Of a DNA stretch of 64,000 bases, positions 47,786 to 61,105 are shown piece after piece. The stretch's first letter is position 1. Each line of letters begins with the position of its first letter. A program made the translations under genes and the position numbers. The notes beneath the pieces are model-generated. The model was not told the origin of the DNA and did no database searches. It worked only from the letters and a program-made list of their open reading frames with translations. The stretch is from Hyperoplus lanceolatus (lineage: Eukaryota; Chordata; Actinopteri; Uranoscopiformes; Ammodytidae), in assembly GCA_026929865.2 (NCBI GenBank), contig CM049405.1:5991001-6055000 (forward strand), in the 5' to 3' direction.

Positions 47786-49322
47786 CCTGGTCCAATCAGA
47801 CCATCTTACTTCATTTCATTTGTACAGAAGGTCTGGAAGTGCTGTAATTGACAAACGTTCACTCTGTTGAAGTTTAAAACTATTGGATCTGCCCAGTGCC
47901 ACTCTGGATTAGCCAACCAATCACATCACGTTTGGTCAGACGTATGTCATGAGCCCATGAGCTGGCTTCTCACGGTGCGTTTCAGTTGTACAGGGAAATA
48001 GGAAATTTCCGACTTCACTATATTGTAGTCTATGGATCTACCGGTACCTGGCAACGGTAACTTGCTAGAGCCTAACGTTTAGTTATTTGGATGAGAAAGG
48101 TTGTAGGTGTCCATAATTTCCCGAGCAGATGCACTGGAACACAGACAGGTCGGAACTCGGAACTACCAAGTCGGACATTTCCGAGTTCAGAGTCTAAAGG
48201 AACTAGGGATGGGCATAATTAATCGATTAATCGATCATTGCTCGTTAAGAATATTATCGATCACGTGAAATTGTTATCGATTATATAGCCGTTGTGTTGC
48301 GCAGTGTGAGTTCGGCAGCACAGCAATTAGTTTCACTATGTGGCAGGCAGCACCAAAGACTGTATGGGCAGCAATTAAACATCCTATCAGCAGGGGGAGA
48401 TACTTAACTAGTAGTAGGAGACAACAGAACAGGCTCAGGCAGCAGCCTGCGAGCTGCCGTAGATCTCAAAACATAAACAGGAAGAAGTTAAGGAGAAGTT
48501 TGTTATCGGACCGGACAGCTTTAGAACCGAAAATAACTAAGTTCATTAAGCATTGTGAAACCTTGTATAAGTAGTACAGCACTTAAACAAACCGAATTAT
48601 GTACCACTTGTACATTGCAGCCTACATCCGACCCTGTTTAACGTGTCGCATTAGCGGCTAACTTTAGCGTCTATGCTTTCCTACTTCGCCTTCATCAGGG
48701 AAAATAATTTGCACATTTTGTCTATTAGATGAAGTAACGTTAGGTCCTTTACCACTCAGAGAAACTTGCCGTGCCCTTATGCAGTCTTTGGCAGCATCTT
48801 AGGAGGCGCATATGTGTTTAAACTTTAAAGGTATCGTAGCATTGGCTCCTTGTTGGCTCATAGCCTCGGGCTTTCACCAGCGCCGCATTTTATTATTATT
48901 TTACTTTAAAAAGTTGCCTTGTCTTAATAGATTGTTATTTGCCTAGAAGATCTTGGAATAAAGATGTAATTGAGTAAAAACCTCTTGTATACAGTCTATG
49001 GTAAAAATGCTGTATTTTGGATGTTCTGTTGGCATTTTTTAATATGTAAAAAGATAACGATTGCTCGATAATTGCTCGTTAATTTTCCCGATGATCGATC
49101 AATTGAATTTCTTAAAATGCCCATCCCTAAAAGGAACGCAGCATTCAACTGAAACTGGAGCGCGACTTCGACGTCATCGTTCTCAGCCACTCGCTCTGAT
49201 CGCTGATTGGACCGCCAAAAATTTGGACGAGCAGAATCCCACTAACACACCCCACCCCCAGACTGACTACTGAAGTGAAATGAAAATTGAGCGGAAGTAG
49301 GTAGGCGGGCGGAGCCAGGCTA
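47782..49322. mobile_element. hAT-like element hosting a second hAT
   Basis: Left end TAGCCTGGTCCAATC and right end GGAGCCAGGCTA are inverted. The flanks CCACAACT and CCACAATT suggest an 8-bp target duplication, though the left junction is off by a base. It lies immediately beyond the truncated photolyase copy. Interior text such as CGGAACTCGGAACTACC is interrupted by the element at 48204-49129. Confidence 0.45.
48204..49129. mobile_element. hAT-type MITE with perfect 8-bp target duplication
   Basis: AAAGGAAC flanks both ends (48196-48203 and 49130-49137). Termini TAGGGATGGGCAT and ATGCCCATCCCTA are perfect inverted repeats. Subterminal ATCGAT-rich blocks (TAATCGATTAATCGATCATTG) occur at both ends. 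A 78-codon ORF at 48338-48574 has no recognised domain and is probably fortuitous. Confidence 0.8.
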
Positions 49323-49931
49323 CCACAATTAGGTTTCAGGTCAACTTTTGAGGACACCCAGACCTCTCTTATAAATTACAAACTTGCTTTTAACTGAAAA
49401 AGCTAATTTTGCTTTTAAAAAATTGTTCTTAATCTGCCTTTTTAGTTGCAGAGTTAACATCCTCTGTTAACTTCACAACAAATGACCATGACACTAAATC
49501 ACAGAAAGTTCCTAATAATACGCCCTTGCTTCCTTGTCACTCTGTCCATCTTTATCTACCTCCTTTTTATGTCTTCTTTCTCTCGAGTCTGGTGATCTCC
49601 TGGCTTTTCTTCTAGCGCCACCAGCAGGTCAAACATCATCATTTATTCAATGAAATACTGTATCTTAACATGTACTGGATGAATTGGTTCATACATGTAT
49701 CCTGCTGACTTCAGAGGCTGCTTCTCAAGGCCCACTGTGAGATTTAGATGTGTGGTTAATATTGGATTACGATAGACTTTACTGTCCAATTGGAAAATGT
49801 GCCTTGAACTTCACAGTGTCTGCAGCATGTAGTGAAAAGCAACAATACATACATCAAACTAAGATCAATTACACCAGTAAAAACAACAAATACATGTATG
49901 TCTATCATGCTCATGCAAAATGCATACATAA

Positions 49932-50737
49932 GCTGCATTCCACTAGTAGTTGCACTTCCCCTCGTTCATTTACCCTCAGCCCTTGGTATGACGTAACAGC
50001 ATACGTTGCACGGAGGGAACTTGGAGCGCGGAGGGAGACTGGGCGGGGAGGAGCGGGGGATTTAAATGGAACCCACTTGCCCACTTGCCCTTGTAGTCGC
50101 AATGGACCGTCAGTTACATAGGTAGTTCTGAATGCAAATAATACAGAATTATAACATTCTGCTAAGGTAGCCTATGTTGCAGAAAGCCATTTCCATAGCA
50201 TAACAAACATTGAATTTCGAGACGGTAACTCAGATTATCAATATATTGTTACTTACACATGTAAATTGTTTGCTCCGACATATTTTCTTATTTATGTTAG
50301 TTTCAACCAAAAACATTTGTTTTAAATAGTCCTCTAATTGGCAGCCATCTGTGTTATAGCAGCAATGTGTAAACTGCAATACATTCACTGGATTGTTCGT
50401 ATGGAAATAGGATAGCCTAATTGAGGCGTTTTGGAATATATTTATATATATATATTTGTCCTGCGGGTGGCCGCGATGTCCCTAAAAGCATACAGTCTAC
50501 CGGAAAATAAAAGGAGAAGAAGAAAAAGACGAACTGCAATGCACTGTGGGTGATATCCACCTCGGAGTGACCATGGATGTTCACTTGATCACTCAGCCCT
50601 CCGAGGGTCTATATCACGAAGTTCACTTCAGTTTCCAGACAATTGGAACGACACTTAAGATGGCGGCGGGGATTCCCCCGAGGGCAAGTGCCTAGGGCAA
50701 GTGAACAAGGGCATGTTGAACGGGTATTGGAACGCAG
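49932..50737. mobile_element. MITE-like element with CTGC(A/G)TTCCA ends
   Basis: Left CTGCATTCCACTAG; right TATTGGAACGCAG, imperfect inverted repeats. The interior has CACTTGCCC/GGGCAAGTG blocks near both ends (50075 and 50687). No transposase. Boundaries are approximate. Confidence 0.45.
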
Positions 50738-52459
50738 GGATAGTACAGTAATACTATTCTGAACAGCAAATTGAGAACACTAATTGAACACACCTGTGTG
50801 TGATTGAGTGGCTCAGCACACCTGAGTCCATTCAATCAATGGCAAACTAGAGAAGGGTACACACAGACAAAACCATGACCATAGTAACATAAACAGTACA
50901 CAATCCAACCTACACCACTATTCTGAGTGTGTTTTTTTGCCAAATATTTACTTTATGTTTGTGTTTTCACTTCCAAATTTAAATTAACTTTGCATGGACA
51001 CATTAAAACAGAAAGTATGATGCACATGCACAACACAAGGCACTATACAGCTTGCTGCTGTCAGTATGCCTGGGTAGATACACATATCCTTTGCCGCAGG
51101 ATCAAACAGGTTTATTTGTGGAGGTTTGTAGGAGGGCTGTTGAGCGGTGGTGTGTTGTGTAGGTGAAGGGGTCGTGAATGGGAGCAGTATTTCTTCTCTT
51201 AGCTCTTTGTTTTCAAAGCGAAGAGGGAAACATGAGTGCATGCTGAACACCGGGCGCTCCACAATGCAGGATGTTTCTTTTTATCTCATCATTTCATCAG
51301 CCTGAGAGTGTCTGCCCTGTGAAAAGGCTAATGCTATACAAAAGGACCAGGGCTTCTCTTTGAGGTTCAGATGCTGAAAATAACACGTCTAATGGGGTTT
51401 AATTTAATTCCCCCTATCCCTGGACCATCACCATATAAAACACTTTGGTGTATAATGTTTTTCTTATAACCTGCGGCTCTCATTGCTATTTATAACCAAT
51501 ATACTGTAGTTTTAAAATCAGGAGGGATTGCTAGGTCTGTTTGGCCAATATTGACCTTGGTATTTGATATTAACACCACATCAGTGCTGTCTATATGGGC
51601 ATAATAGTGCCGGATCTGATGATGAATAGCCCTCACTGTTCTCAGGGCTGACCTATAAGAGCTGCGGACACACTGGGGGAAAAGTGAGGGAACTAACCTT
51701 TCAGTTCATTTACTGTAGCTTTAGGGCGCATTCCCACAGAACTATTTTTAGGGTAAGTTTCAATTGAAACCTGTTGGCTTTGTCCCATAAAGTTTGATCA
51801 ATTCTGGCTGGCGTGAAAGGTGCCCTTAGATTAGCTAAATCATACAACCAGACCAGGAGCGTTTTGGTTGTGGTGTGAAAACAAAAGCAGACCAAACAGA
51901 AGGCTTTCTGATGGATCGGACACTAGTACTTTTTAATCAATTCCATCGCATGCAGGGATTTGTGAAAAGGAATTAAAACAAAGGTGTTCAACACAAACAC
52001 TGTGTTGTGCGCTTCTACCCTGCATGACAAACCTTTAATTTTATTTCATGTTTGTATGTGTATATTATATAATTATTCACGACTCATGGGGTCCAATTGC
52101 AATCTTGATATAACATTATTTCCTAGTGAACAGGGGAAATGAATGAGCCCAAAACAGCACAGTGAAGCGCGTTCTAACTGTAAATGGTTATGGTGCAGGA
52201 TGATGTCATCAAAACTGTTCAATGAATTACTGCTCTGTTCATAAACATTCCATGGTTTTTCATCTTGGCTCATTTGTGATAAGTCGATGTAAAAACAAAA
52301 TGGAACATTTTAATTGAATCACTCAAATAGAAATTAACATTTATATTAATTAACATATTGTATACATAATCCACCTATTTAAATTGGCCCGCTAATGTTT
52401 TTAAGCAGACATGAAAGTTTTTAGTTTAGGTTAGTTTTGGTCTAAATGGGGATATATAA
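50738..52459. other. Non-coding stretch
   Basis: No gene. 51720-51900 (TTTAGGGCGCATTCCCACAG onward) may be one end of a MITE. Confidence 0.35.
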
Positions 52460-53130
52460 CTTATCCACACCCTCATTTTACCCGGCCCAGACTACTCAAA
52501 TTCCTCATTTACTTCCTTTAAAGGATGTAAAAGTCGACCCATCTACAGTTGCTGCAGAATACAGCAGCAAGACTCGATGTGGGGAACACATCACTCCAGT
52601 CCTGGCCGGATTACACTTTCATACACTGGTCCTCCTATGCACCACATAATACAATTTAATATTGTATTGATTACTGTGAAATCCCTGCATGGTCTAGCTC
52701 CGCTTTACATTACTGTACTTTTGACCCCTTATTCTGCTGCAGGGGCGACATGGATCACTGAAGCGAATGTTTCCTATAAAGTCCCATGGTATCAAGCTGA
52801 AAGGAGGGATCATGCTTTTGCCGTTATAGTTCCAATTCTGTGGAACAAACTCCCCCTCAATATCAGAGAGGCTTAGTCACAGCCTCAGTTTAAAAAGCTT
52901 TTAAAAACCCAACATGTGCAGACTGGCATTTCATTTGTATGATATTTTTCAGAATGCATATTTTGAATGTTGTTATTTGACATTATATTTTATTTCTCTT
53001 TTTGACCACTTTTTGAAAAAAATCTAAATATACGATTTTAAATGTTTCAGTTTAGGTATAGTATTTGTGAAGCACCTATAGAAATAATAATAGGATTTAT
53101 ATTATATTGTATTTGTATAGCACTTTTCTC
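52460..53130 (+). mobile_element. 3' fragment of an L2-type LINE
   Basis: Frames give GEHITPVLAGLHF near 52578, VKSLHGLAPLYI near 52678 and RRDHAFAVIVPILWNKLPL near 52802, the conserved C-terminal block of L2 ORF2. A tail with GTGAAGCACCTATAGAAATAATAAT at 53066-53090 follows. It is 5'-truncated and holds no catalytic RT motif. A second, similar tail motif (GTATTTGTATAGCACTTTTC) follows at 53108. Confidence 0.75.
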
Positions 53131-54360
53131 AAGGTATTCAATACAGTGTATTATTATTGTGTATTATTATATGATTATGTTTACTCCATGATCACAGTTA
53201 TACAAAAAGTACTTGGAAAGTGTTCCAAAGTTAATGTTACCTTAAAAAAATAATAAAATAATAAAAATAAAAAAACTTTTTCACACCAAATCCGCTATGG
53301 GGTTATTCTTTAGGGTCTGTTTATGTTATACCGCTTGAGATGGGGAAAAAAACAGCTTTGTCCAGAGTGCTCCTTTTATTTCATCCTCAGATAAGAGGAA
53401 AGCTGAACTAAATATCTCGTAGAGCAATCAATGGGTATCGATCAGTCGTCTGAAATGCTTTTATTTCAGGCGTAGTATGGACCAAACTGAAAAGTGCTGT
53501 GTCGTTAATGGAAAAAGGGGCAAAAAAATAGGATACTGTGCCTTCAAAAGCTGCTGTGTTTCTCTGACCTCTGTGAACTTGGTTAATGAAACAGGAAACA
53601 CAAGAGAGAATGCTTTCAAGGCTGATGCTTCTATAGCATTTCAAAACGGAAATTCACTATTAAGTTATCTCATATCAAATATGAATGCTACTCTATCTCT
53701 TTTGCTAAGGTTGTATATTTTTTCGCTGCCAGTGCAACCTCCAATCCAACAGCCCTGTCTACTTCGATTCATGTGTATATACTACTAATTTGTTTTGCCA
53801 TGTTGGTTTTGCAGTGGAATGTAATTGGTGTCTGTATTGTGTTACCTTGCTTGTGTTCGGGGGAGATTGAGGCTTGGGCTAAATGTTAATTAAGTAAACA
53901 GGTCTTTCTTCTGCTTCAAATCTCTGTGTTTCTTTCCCCCAATAGCAAACCATGATCCTTGCCTAACCTTAACCCAGTTTGCGAACTTGACTATGACTAT
54001 ACCATCTTGTATGAGTACAAATCACTGTCAGTAACAAAATGTGCTCCTTATCTTGATGGTACACATGTAATTGGGGCAGAATTATATCTTAATGTCAGAC
54101 GGAATGCATATATTTACTATTGCAAGTTTGATGAATATATCATAAACACAACTTTTAGTAAACATGGTTGACCCTAGAAGCCGATGCACAAAGGTTAGCA
54201 GTAAACGATCTAGAAACATTCACACCTACGTACTGTGTGTGGGAGTGCACCTGTGTCAGCAATTAAGTGAGTCTCCAGGGAAAACAAGAACAAAACAGAG
54301 TCACTGATGTTAAGCAGTTTAAACTAAGTATTTTTTTTCAGTCAGACATTTTCTTCAAAA
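53131..54360. other. Non-coding stretch
   Basis: AT-rich; nothing recognisable. Confidence 0.4.
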
Positions 54361-54704
54361 CTATAGTGCGTAACTTCTGTCGCCCCCATGAGTAATTACA
54401 ACAACACTGTCGGCACATCTACATGAGGTAAGCCTTCATTGATCGTGCATGGATTGTATAACTTCTGCTGCACGTCCAGTTTTTTTCTTAACAGTAGAAT
54501 CAACAACTTTAACATTTTGTGGGCGCTTCTTAAGCTCCTGCGCCAGTGTCTGGGGGCCAACACCAGTTTGTAAACACTGCCATACTGAGAAATACAGAGA
54601 GAGTTTTTTGGAGCTGATAGGCTTAATCAACTTTGTGTCAACTGATTTGGCGATGGCTTAAAGGTAATCGGCATTCATCTATATGAAAAAGTTACACACT
54701 ATAG
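54361..54704. mobile_element. MITE with CTATAGTGYGTAAC ends
   Basis: Inverted ends CTATAGTGCGTAAC and GTTACACACTATAG delimit 344 bases. The minus strand has a 64-codon ORF (54436-54630) beginning MIKPISSKK and rich in Lys/Gln; it is probably not a gene. Confidence 0.55.
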
Positions 54705-57700
54705 CTTTAATTAACCTTTAAGGAAACCGCTAATCTTTAGTGTTGGCCTGTCTCGTTTGTGCATTACCGTGAGAGGTATGTGATCAGGTCTATACACAAA
54801 TGACCTACAAACATTAATAATATAAAAAGCATGCAGGTTCAGTCATTACATTGACACAGAGGCATTTCAAATAGAAGCTGTAGCCATGTAAATCAATCTA
54901 ACGGCTTAGATATTAGATCAGTAGCGTAACCAGAGGATGGTGCATGGTGAGAGCAGCATGAAATTAGATTTCAGGGAAGAAGCAGCAGCAATGAAAGTGA
55001 CTGACAGAATATCAGCCGGAGAAGAAAAAATACCAGGAACATTTATTCACCTTGTATGACTTTTTCTTTCTTCAAGGGCTGTTAGCCTTGAAAGGAAACT
55101 CAAACGTAAACGTCTAAAAGTAGTCCATTCAGAGAGGAGAAAGAAGGTGTATTGTACTAGGAAAATGATTTCTTGTAAATACAATAAAAGGAACAGCAGC
55201 GAACTAATGGATGTCTTTGACCTTATAATATGGATATCTCCAGTTTCTGAGAGGATGACTTCTGTATATTTTAGATAACTATGCAATAGCCATATTTTGT
55301 ATTAATTTATGATCAAATATACCAGTATAGTTGATATAAATAGCTAAATTATGTGAAACAAAATAAAAATTAGTCACAGATATGTAGAACATTATCAATA
55401 GTAATCAATAAACAGCAACAGCAAAAAAGTGCCAAAATTCCAGCGAGCATTTTTGTGAAAGGCTATTGGTGTAAAATGATAATTTGACCTTTATGGCTGT
55501 GGAGTCATACATCTATCGGTCCTTCTGACTATCGACCCATTTGTCTTACTTTCACCTTTAAAATCATTTTTCTCACCCAAGCAAAGTGCAAACACACTGT
55601 GGCTTAACCCGGCTTTATGTCTGCATTGTAACCATGCTACCGTGACCTGGCCTCAATGACTTGATTAGGCATTTACATTTGAATGCCACGGGCCACTCAG
55701 TAGTCCAGATGTCAGCCCCTTTTAAAGCTCTAGTTTTACTGTAGAAATGATTATGTCAGAAACCTTTCCACATAATTCTGTGACCTAATGCACCTTTAAG
55801 GCATCTAACTAACTAAATTCAACAGAGCATACTGTCTGAAGTCAAAAGTGGGGGTGATTTTACGACTGTTGGCGGTGAATTTTAGTTGTTGCTCGCAATT
55901 ACAACCATTCACTTTTCTTCTACATCACAGTCATTTACCGGACCTGACTGTACTGTCTGCCCTACTTTTTTTCTGCTTTAGGCTCTACCCTCTTCCAATT
56001 TAAGTCTTTTTACCCAATTCAGTTAAAACATACAAAACTGATTTAGTCAAATCATTTTAGTATGCATTTTATCAATCTTGTTTAAAGCCAAATTTTTAAC
56101 AAACAGATGTTTAGGCTATCATAGGTTTGTCACACTGAATACATAATGACTTTTAGATTAATTTTAATTGCTCTTTGATTCCCGACAGTGTCAATGTTTT
56201 TACACGTTTATTCCATCCCTGATGCTCAGAATAACATGACACGATAATTGGAAATAAAAACTTTGCCTTCTGCTGTCTTTTATAATAAATATACCGTATG
56301 TCACACACATATTTAATTGTGAGTGCAACATTTCAGTCCTGTCGACCTCATCAGGAATTAGCCACTTTTCTTTGGCGCTTTTTCATGATAGTTTTTATCA
56401 TCAAACAAATAAAATGTAGAACCAACAATATTCAGTTTGTAATTCCCACAAGTATGTATAACCCTAAGTTATGCAAATAAATGAGAAGGATTTCACAAAT
56501 GTCGCTTACAAACTGTCAGGAAGCGATCCGCAAATATGCAAAACCTGTTTCACATGTTGAAATCGATCCAAAAATGTGTAAATATGACTACGTGTTTACA
56601 GAGTAAATTATATATATATATTTACAAGTCAAGGATAACATGTTTGTGAATAGTGAAAAACATGTGAATCATGGGACACTGTCAATTGTATTCTGCGGTT
56701 TTACAAAAAATGTCAGTTTTACAGATAATATAGTCTCATTAAAACTTCCATACAGTATAGCCCTTCGCCTTACGTTAATATTTGAAAATAATTTTTAGTG
56801 TTGTTCCAAAGGCATTTCTTGATAGTAACAACTCCTTTCACATGCACAATGACACAAATCAATATAATGGAGTAACAAAATCTATTTCCTGTACAATGGC
56901 ATGGTGTTCAATACCTCAACACGAAAATTGTTTTGTCATTTATTTGACTTTTTCTTTATTTTTTGAGTAAAATGTAAGAGATATGTAAGCACGTATTGTG
57001 GTTGTTGATAGAATCTCATTCCGGTTGATTAAATATATTGACAAACCATAAACTAAACGCACAACAACATTTATGAAGTGAATTGCTTTCACACCCACAG
57101 GGCTGAGCAAATAGTATTGAGTTCTGTTTATTAGGTCAGGAGCCCATTCATTTGCTGCCAGCGTTATATTGAATATGTTATCAGAAACCTGGCAAGCGTG
57201 CAAGAGCAAAGACAAAATGAGCCAATTTAATACTGTGCGGTGTGAGGAGGAGTCGGATTCCACTGCCCGCTGGATTGTTTTTTTTTTTGTCTGACTGGGA
57301 AATCTGTAAAATAAATGTGTTCAACCTCATTCTCTATTTAGACTTGTAGATGAATGTTATCTGCTAGCGCCTCCATTAGTGTTCTATGATGCAGAACAGC
57401 AATATACTTTTCTGTTTTTCTGACAAGGAAGCTCATTGTCTGTTAACACGCTCTGTCTCCAAGACAAACACTGTTCAGTTATAACCAGCAACCTGTGATG
57501 CGGTCACGTATTCATTCCTTTCATTTCATTCTAAGCCAGAGAAGGTTATTTAAATGCCAGCAAAGTCATTTGCAAAAACATTTTTAACTAAAGTTTGTCG
57601 TGGTACACACCCATTTTGTGTTTTCTCAATCTGCATCTTACAGAGACGAGCTGTCAATCAAACTGCCAGGGCACTTATTTTGACACTCTTGTCTTAGTTA

Positions 57701-57914
57701 AAATGCTAATTACTCATTTCCTATGCTAATTATTGTAGCGTCTTTTCTTACATAATGTATCTTGATGAGTTCCGACACAAAATACCTAGATTTCCCCCTT
57801 CCTCAACAATTTGCTCAAAATGAAATTAAGCAAAATAGGCCTTATATGAATGTGTGTTGTGTTAATCAAATGTAACACCGCTGTTCAAGGATGAAAACTA
57901 CCTCTATCTTTTTT
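54705..57914. other. Non-coding AT-rich stretch
   Basis: No gene found. 57530-57760 has clustered GCTAATTA motifs (AATGCTAATTACTC, TATGCTAATTATTG). Confidence 0.4.
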
Positions 57915-58056
57915 GAAAATGGGGAGACAGAGAGAGAGAGGGGGGGGGGGTGGTGCAGTAAAAGTCCACGGGTCAGTTTTGAACCCGCAAACATTGCAAT
58001 GAGGCTTGAGCCAACATGGTACACGCTCTATCCACTGCACCATCGGAGCGCCCCAA
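57915..58056 (-). mobile_element. tRNA-derived SINE, copy 2
   Basis: The minus strand has GCTCCGATGGTGCAGTGGATAG (A-box region) and GCGGGTTCAAAAC (B box), collinear with copy 1. The tail half is replaced by a G-rich and GA-rich run at 57930-57950. Confidence 0.75.
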
Positions 58057-59107
58057 ACTACTTCTATCTTACTCTAATTCTCATAATTAGTTTCACCTCA
58101 GGTCAATACAAAATAATATGAATCTTGTTAGTAAAGGGAATAGTGTATGATCACTCCGTAAATTCTGCGAACAGGAGGGGTAAAGACTGAGTGACAGACA
58201 GACATGGCAACTGTGTGTTTTACTTTGAAGATGTATCGTATATTTACTCGACAGATGATGAAATAAAGTAATGTTACGAGTAATTCAGTGGCCTAGTCAT
58301 GGAAATGAATGAACATACTATTGAGTATTGACTGTGAGGCTGCTTCATTTTTAAAAAATTCCCATTGATTTCCATTGAAAAAAATGTAGTTAAAGGGATC
58401 CCAGCTACTGACAAGTTTGGACTTCTGAAATATCCTGAGTTCTCCGTGGAATAGGGCTCCCTTGAAGTCAAGAACAAGGAGAAAATGATATCACACAAAA
58501 AAAGTTTGACCTCAGGTTGGACTTCTCACAACTGATAATACAAATGTAATGCAGTTTGCAGACACCACTTTGAAAAATGAAGATCATACTGTTCATAGAT
58601 ATATGTATATATATATGTATATATACACTCCAGAATCAGACACTTACAATGTGTGACTTTCTTTTAAAGTAATGTGCTCTCATGCTGCAGCAAAGGTTTA
58701 AATACAGGATCATTTGTAGAGATCGTTTAGCATCACCTCTCTTGGGCTGGACGCTGTGTCTTCTCCCATTCTGCTCTTGTGTTGGAAGAAGGAAATGGAT
58801 GTCAACAAGGATTTAAAACCTGCAGCACTTGTCTGCAGCCTTCCACAATGACCTCCTGCTTGAAAAGATGAAAAGGTTTTTCCTTTTAATTGCACCACCT
58901 CCTCTGCCACATTCTCTCTGGGAGCAGAGCTAGCACCAATATAGTAATGCTGACTGTTTTGATCATTGTAGTGTGCAAAGCAATCTGCTGCAGGCCTGGA
59001 GAATGGATCAAATAAACAGAGGGAGGGTTTGTCTTTCTGTGTGAGTCTGTATGGACCATGGCAGGCAATGTCTGGAGGGGGGCCCTGGGGCAAACATTAG
59101 CTGAAGG
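58057..59107. other. Non-coding stretch with one open minus frame
   Basis: The minus strand is open for 127 codons at 58710-59093 without a recognisable domain or good codon bias; not called as a gene. Confidence 0.35.
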
Positions 59108-59138
<31 letters not shown>

Positions 59139-59139
59139 G
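59108..59139. repeat. TG run followed by an 18-base G tract
   Basis: (TG)7 then 18 consecutive G on the plus strand. Confidence 0.9.
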
Positions 59140-59323
59140 TTACAAACCCTGTCTACTCCTTAAGAACAAGCTACACAGCAGACTATGGCAGCTCTATTGT
59201 ATTACAGACTCCCAGAGACCAAACAGACCTCCTGTGCTGGAACAACAGTTAGACGTTGTGTTACAATGCATTGCAATACTAATGCATCATCTGAACACAT
59301 GATCAAAGTTTCAATTAAACTCT

Positions 59324-59400
59324 TAAAGGTACAATGTGTATGAGTTAGCGTTTAATATCTATATAGTGGCAGGGCGCACTGCCATATTGCACCGCTACGT
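59324..59400. mobile_element. Left-end fragment of a TAAAGGTGCAGTGTGTA-type MITE
   Basis: TAAAGGTACAATGTGTATGAGTTAG matches the family terminus; no right end was found nearby. Confidence 0.35.
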
Positions 59401-60974
59401 TTCTTATACACCCCAATAGTATGTACTAGTGTACTAGCTGTACCGTAAAAACTATGCAGGGCCTGTCACTGGCCGGGCATTTCTGACATTATGTGGTGTG
59501 ATCTAGTAAGTTTTCTAGCTGGCAAACTACTGCAGCTGACAAGCAAACACACTAGAAGATGCTATGCTAGTCAGCTACAATGGATAAAGCCCTGGGCTTT
59601 TTTCTATTTTCTCTGTACTTGGCTTGACGGGGATACCAGCCCTTGTAGCCAGCAAGCTCACTAACTGACAGTTTGCGCGTTAATTTGCTCAGGCGCTAAC
59701 GGACCATAGGTTCACACAGTTTATTCAGAACATGGATTTGTAGCACTGAAGGTCAGCACTGTCAGCTTGATGGTTTGCTATTGGGCCACAGTGCAAATGT
59801 ATGTGTCAGTGTTTGCCTGTATTGAACACAAAAAAAAACAATATTTGCTACACTTACTTTAGCTAAATAAGATCTTTTTTTAGCATGCATCAATGCTGAT
59901 TGCTATCTGACTAAGCCCTTTTTCTAGGGGTCCAAAATTCTGGTTTGTCATGAGCAAAATAGTTTATTGTTGTCTGTTCGTTTACTGTTCTCCTTTATTG
60001 TGATGTTTTTGTTACTGATTGTTTCTTATCGGTTGTGAAGCTGTATGTTTAACTTGTTGTTGAAATAACATTTTAAAAGTCCTTTATAAAATAATGATTT
60101 AGTGTCCTTGAGAATGTTCTATTATTTTTTGTGGTGGTGTTTAACAGGTGAATGTTTACCCTCAAAGTGTGAGGCTATCCTGTTGACGGACACACATTCC
60201 CGCTGTGCCTGCTCACACTCTCTCCCTCTCGTAGTATGTGTTTCTCACACTGATATGTGGGCAGCCGCTGTCATCCACCACCCAGCAGGCAGCATGGATT
60301 TTCAGTCGTGTGACATTAACCTCAGACTGCTGCTACAGACCCTTCCTGCCCCCCAACCCCTCCCACACACACACACACACACACTAACACACAACACACA
60401 CACACGCACACACATACCAGTCTACCATTCAAGCGTAGCTGTACCACAAGAGGAGAAATAGGAGAGGGAAGCCGAGAACAAAAGAGTTGAGAGATTGAGG
60501 AAAATGTATTCACCTGTTTTGAAATAATAATAAGATTAAAAGGGACTTAATAGCATACCCAGTAGAGAGAAAAGGCCACGTTTGAAGACATTTTGAATAG
60601 AAAGAGAAGGCAGAGAAGGACACAATAGGATAAGGAAAGGATGGATGAGGGAGAAGAGGCTTTAATGTGCTTTAGGTTTTTAGCATATCAATCAGGAGGA
60701 CAAATGTCTGATTGTGTGAGGTAATGACTTTGTGACCATGTGTGGCTCCCAAAAAAACAAGGAATGTGACTAAACAACATCTGCCTGTGTCTGTGCTATG
60801 ATGAGTGCCTTCGTGTGGCAACCGTAGGAACCAGAGCTCCTCCACATGGCAGGTTTGGGTACTGCAGTACTCTCTGATATTACGCACAGGTGTGATACTC
60901 CTACTCTGCCTTCCTAAATCACATACCTTTTCTTTTTATTGTACTAAATACTAAAGCAGGCTGGTTTGCTTCAA
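59401..60974. other. Non-coding stretch
   Basis: Nothing recognised apart from the CA tract at 60362. Confidence 0.4.
60362..60416. repeat. (CA)n imperfect microsatellite
   Basis: CA units interrupted by TAACACACAA and ACGCAC. Confidence 0.9.
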
Positions 60975-61105
60975 AATGCAGTTGGATGTATTAGGTTATC
61001 CGGGTATTTTTGTCAAACTACATTTGAAATGCAGGTATTGTACATCCAAAATATTTTTCTGGTATACTACATAGCATGGAAGTGTAGGGATTGGAACGCA
61101 GGGTT
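60975..61105. mobile_element. Fragment of the same ACTACATA/TTCCAAT repeat family
   Basis: GTATACTACATAGCATGG and GGGATTGGAACGCAG are the complement of motifs at 4166-4190 and of the 49932 element terminus. Too short for a firm call. Confidence 0.3.

Noticed and set aside
48338..48574. 78-codon ORF inside the inner hAT
   Set aside because: Basic, no zinc finger or catalytic motif; too short to claim as transposase.
58710..59093. 127-codon minus-strand ORF
   Set aside because: No recognised domain, no neighbouring exons, composition like the surrounding non-coding DNA. Could be revisited with transcripts.
60102..60461. 119-codon ORF
   Set aside because: Its second half is the CA tract and the first half has no domain or splice context.
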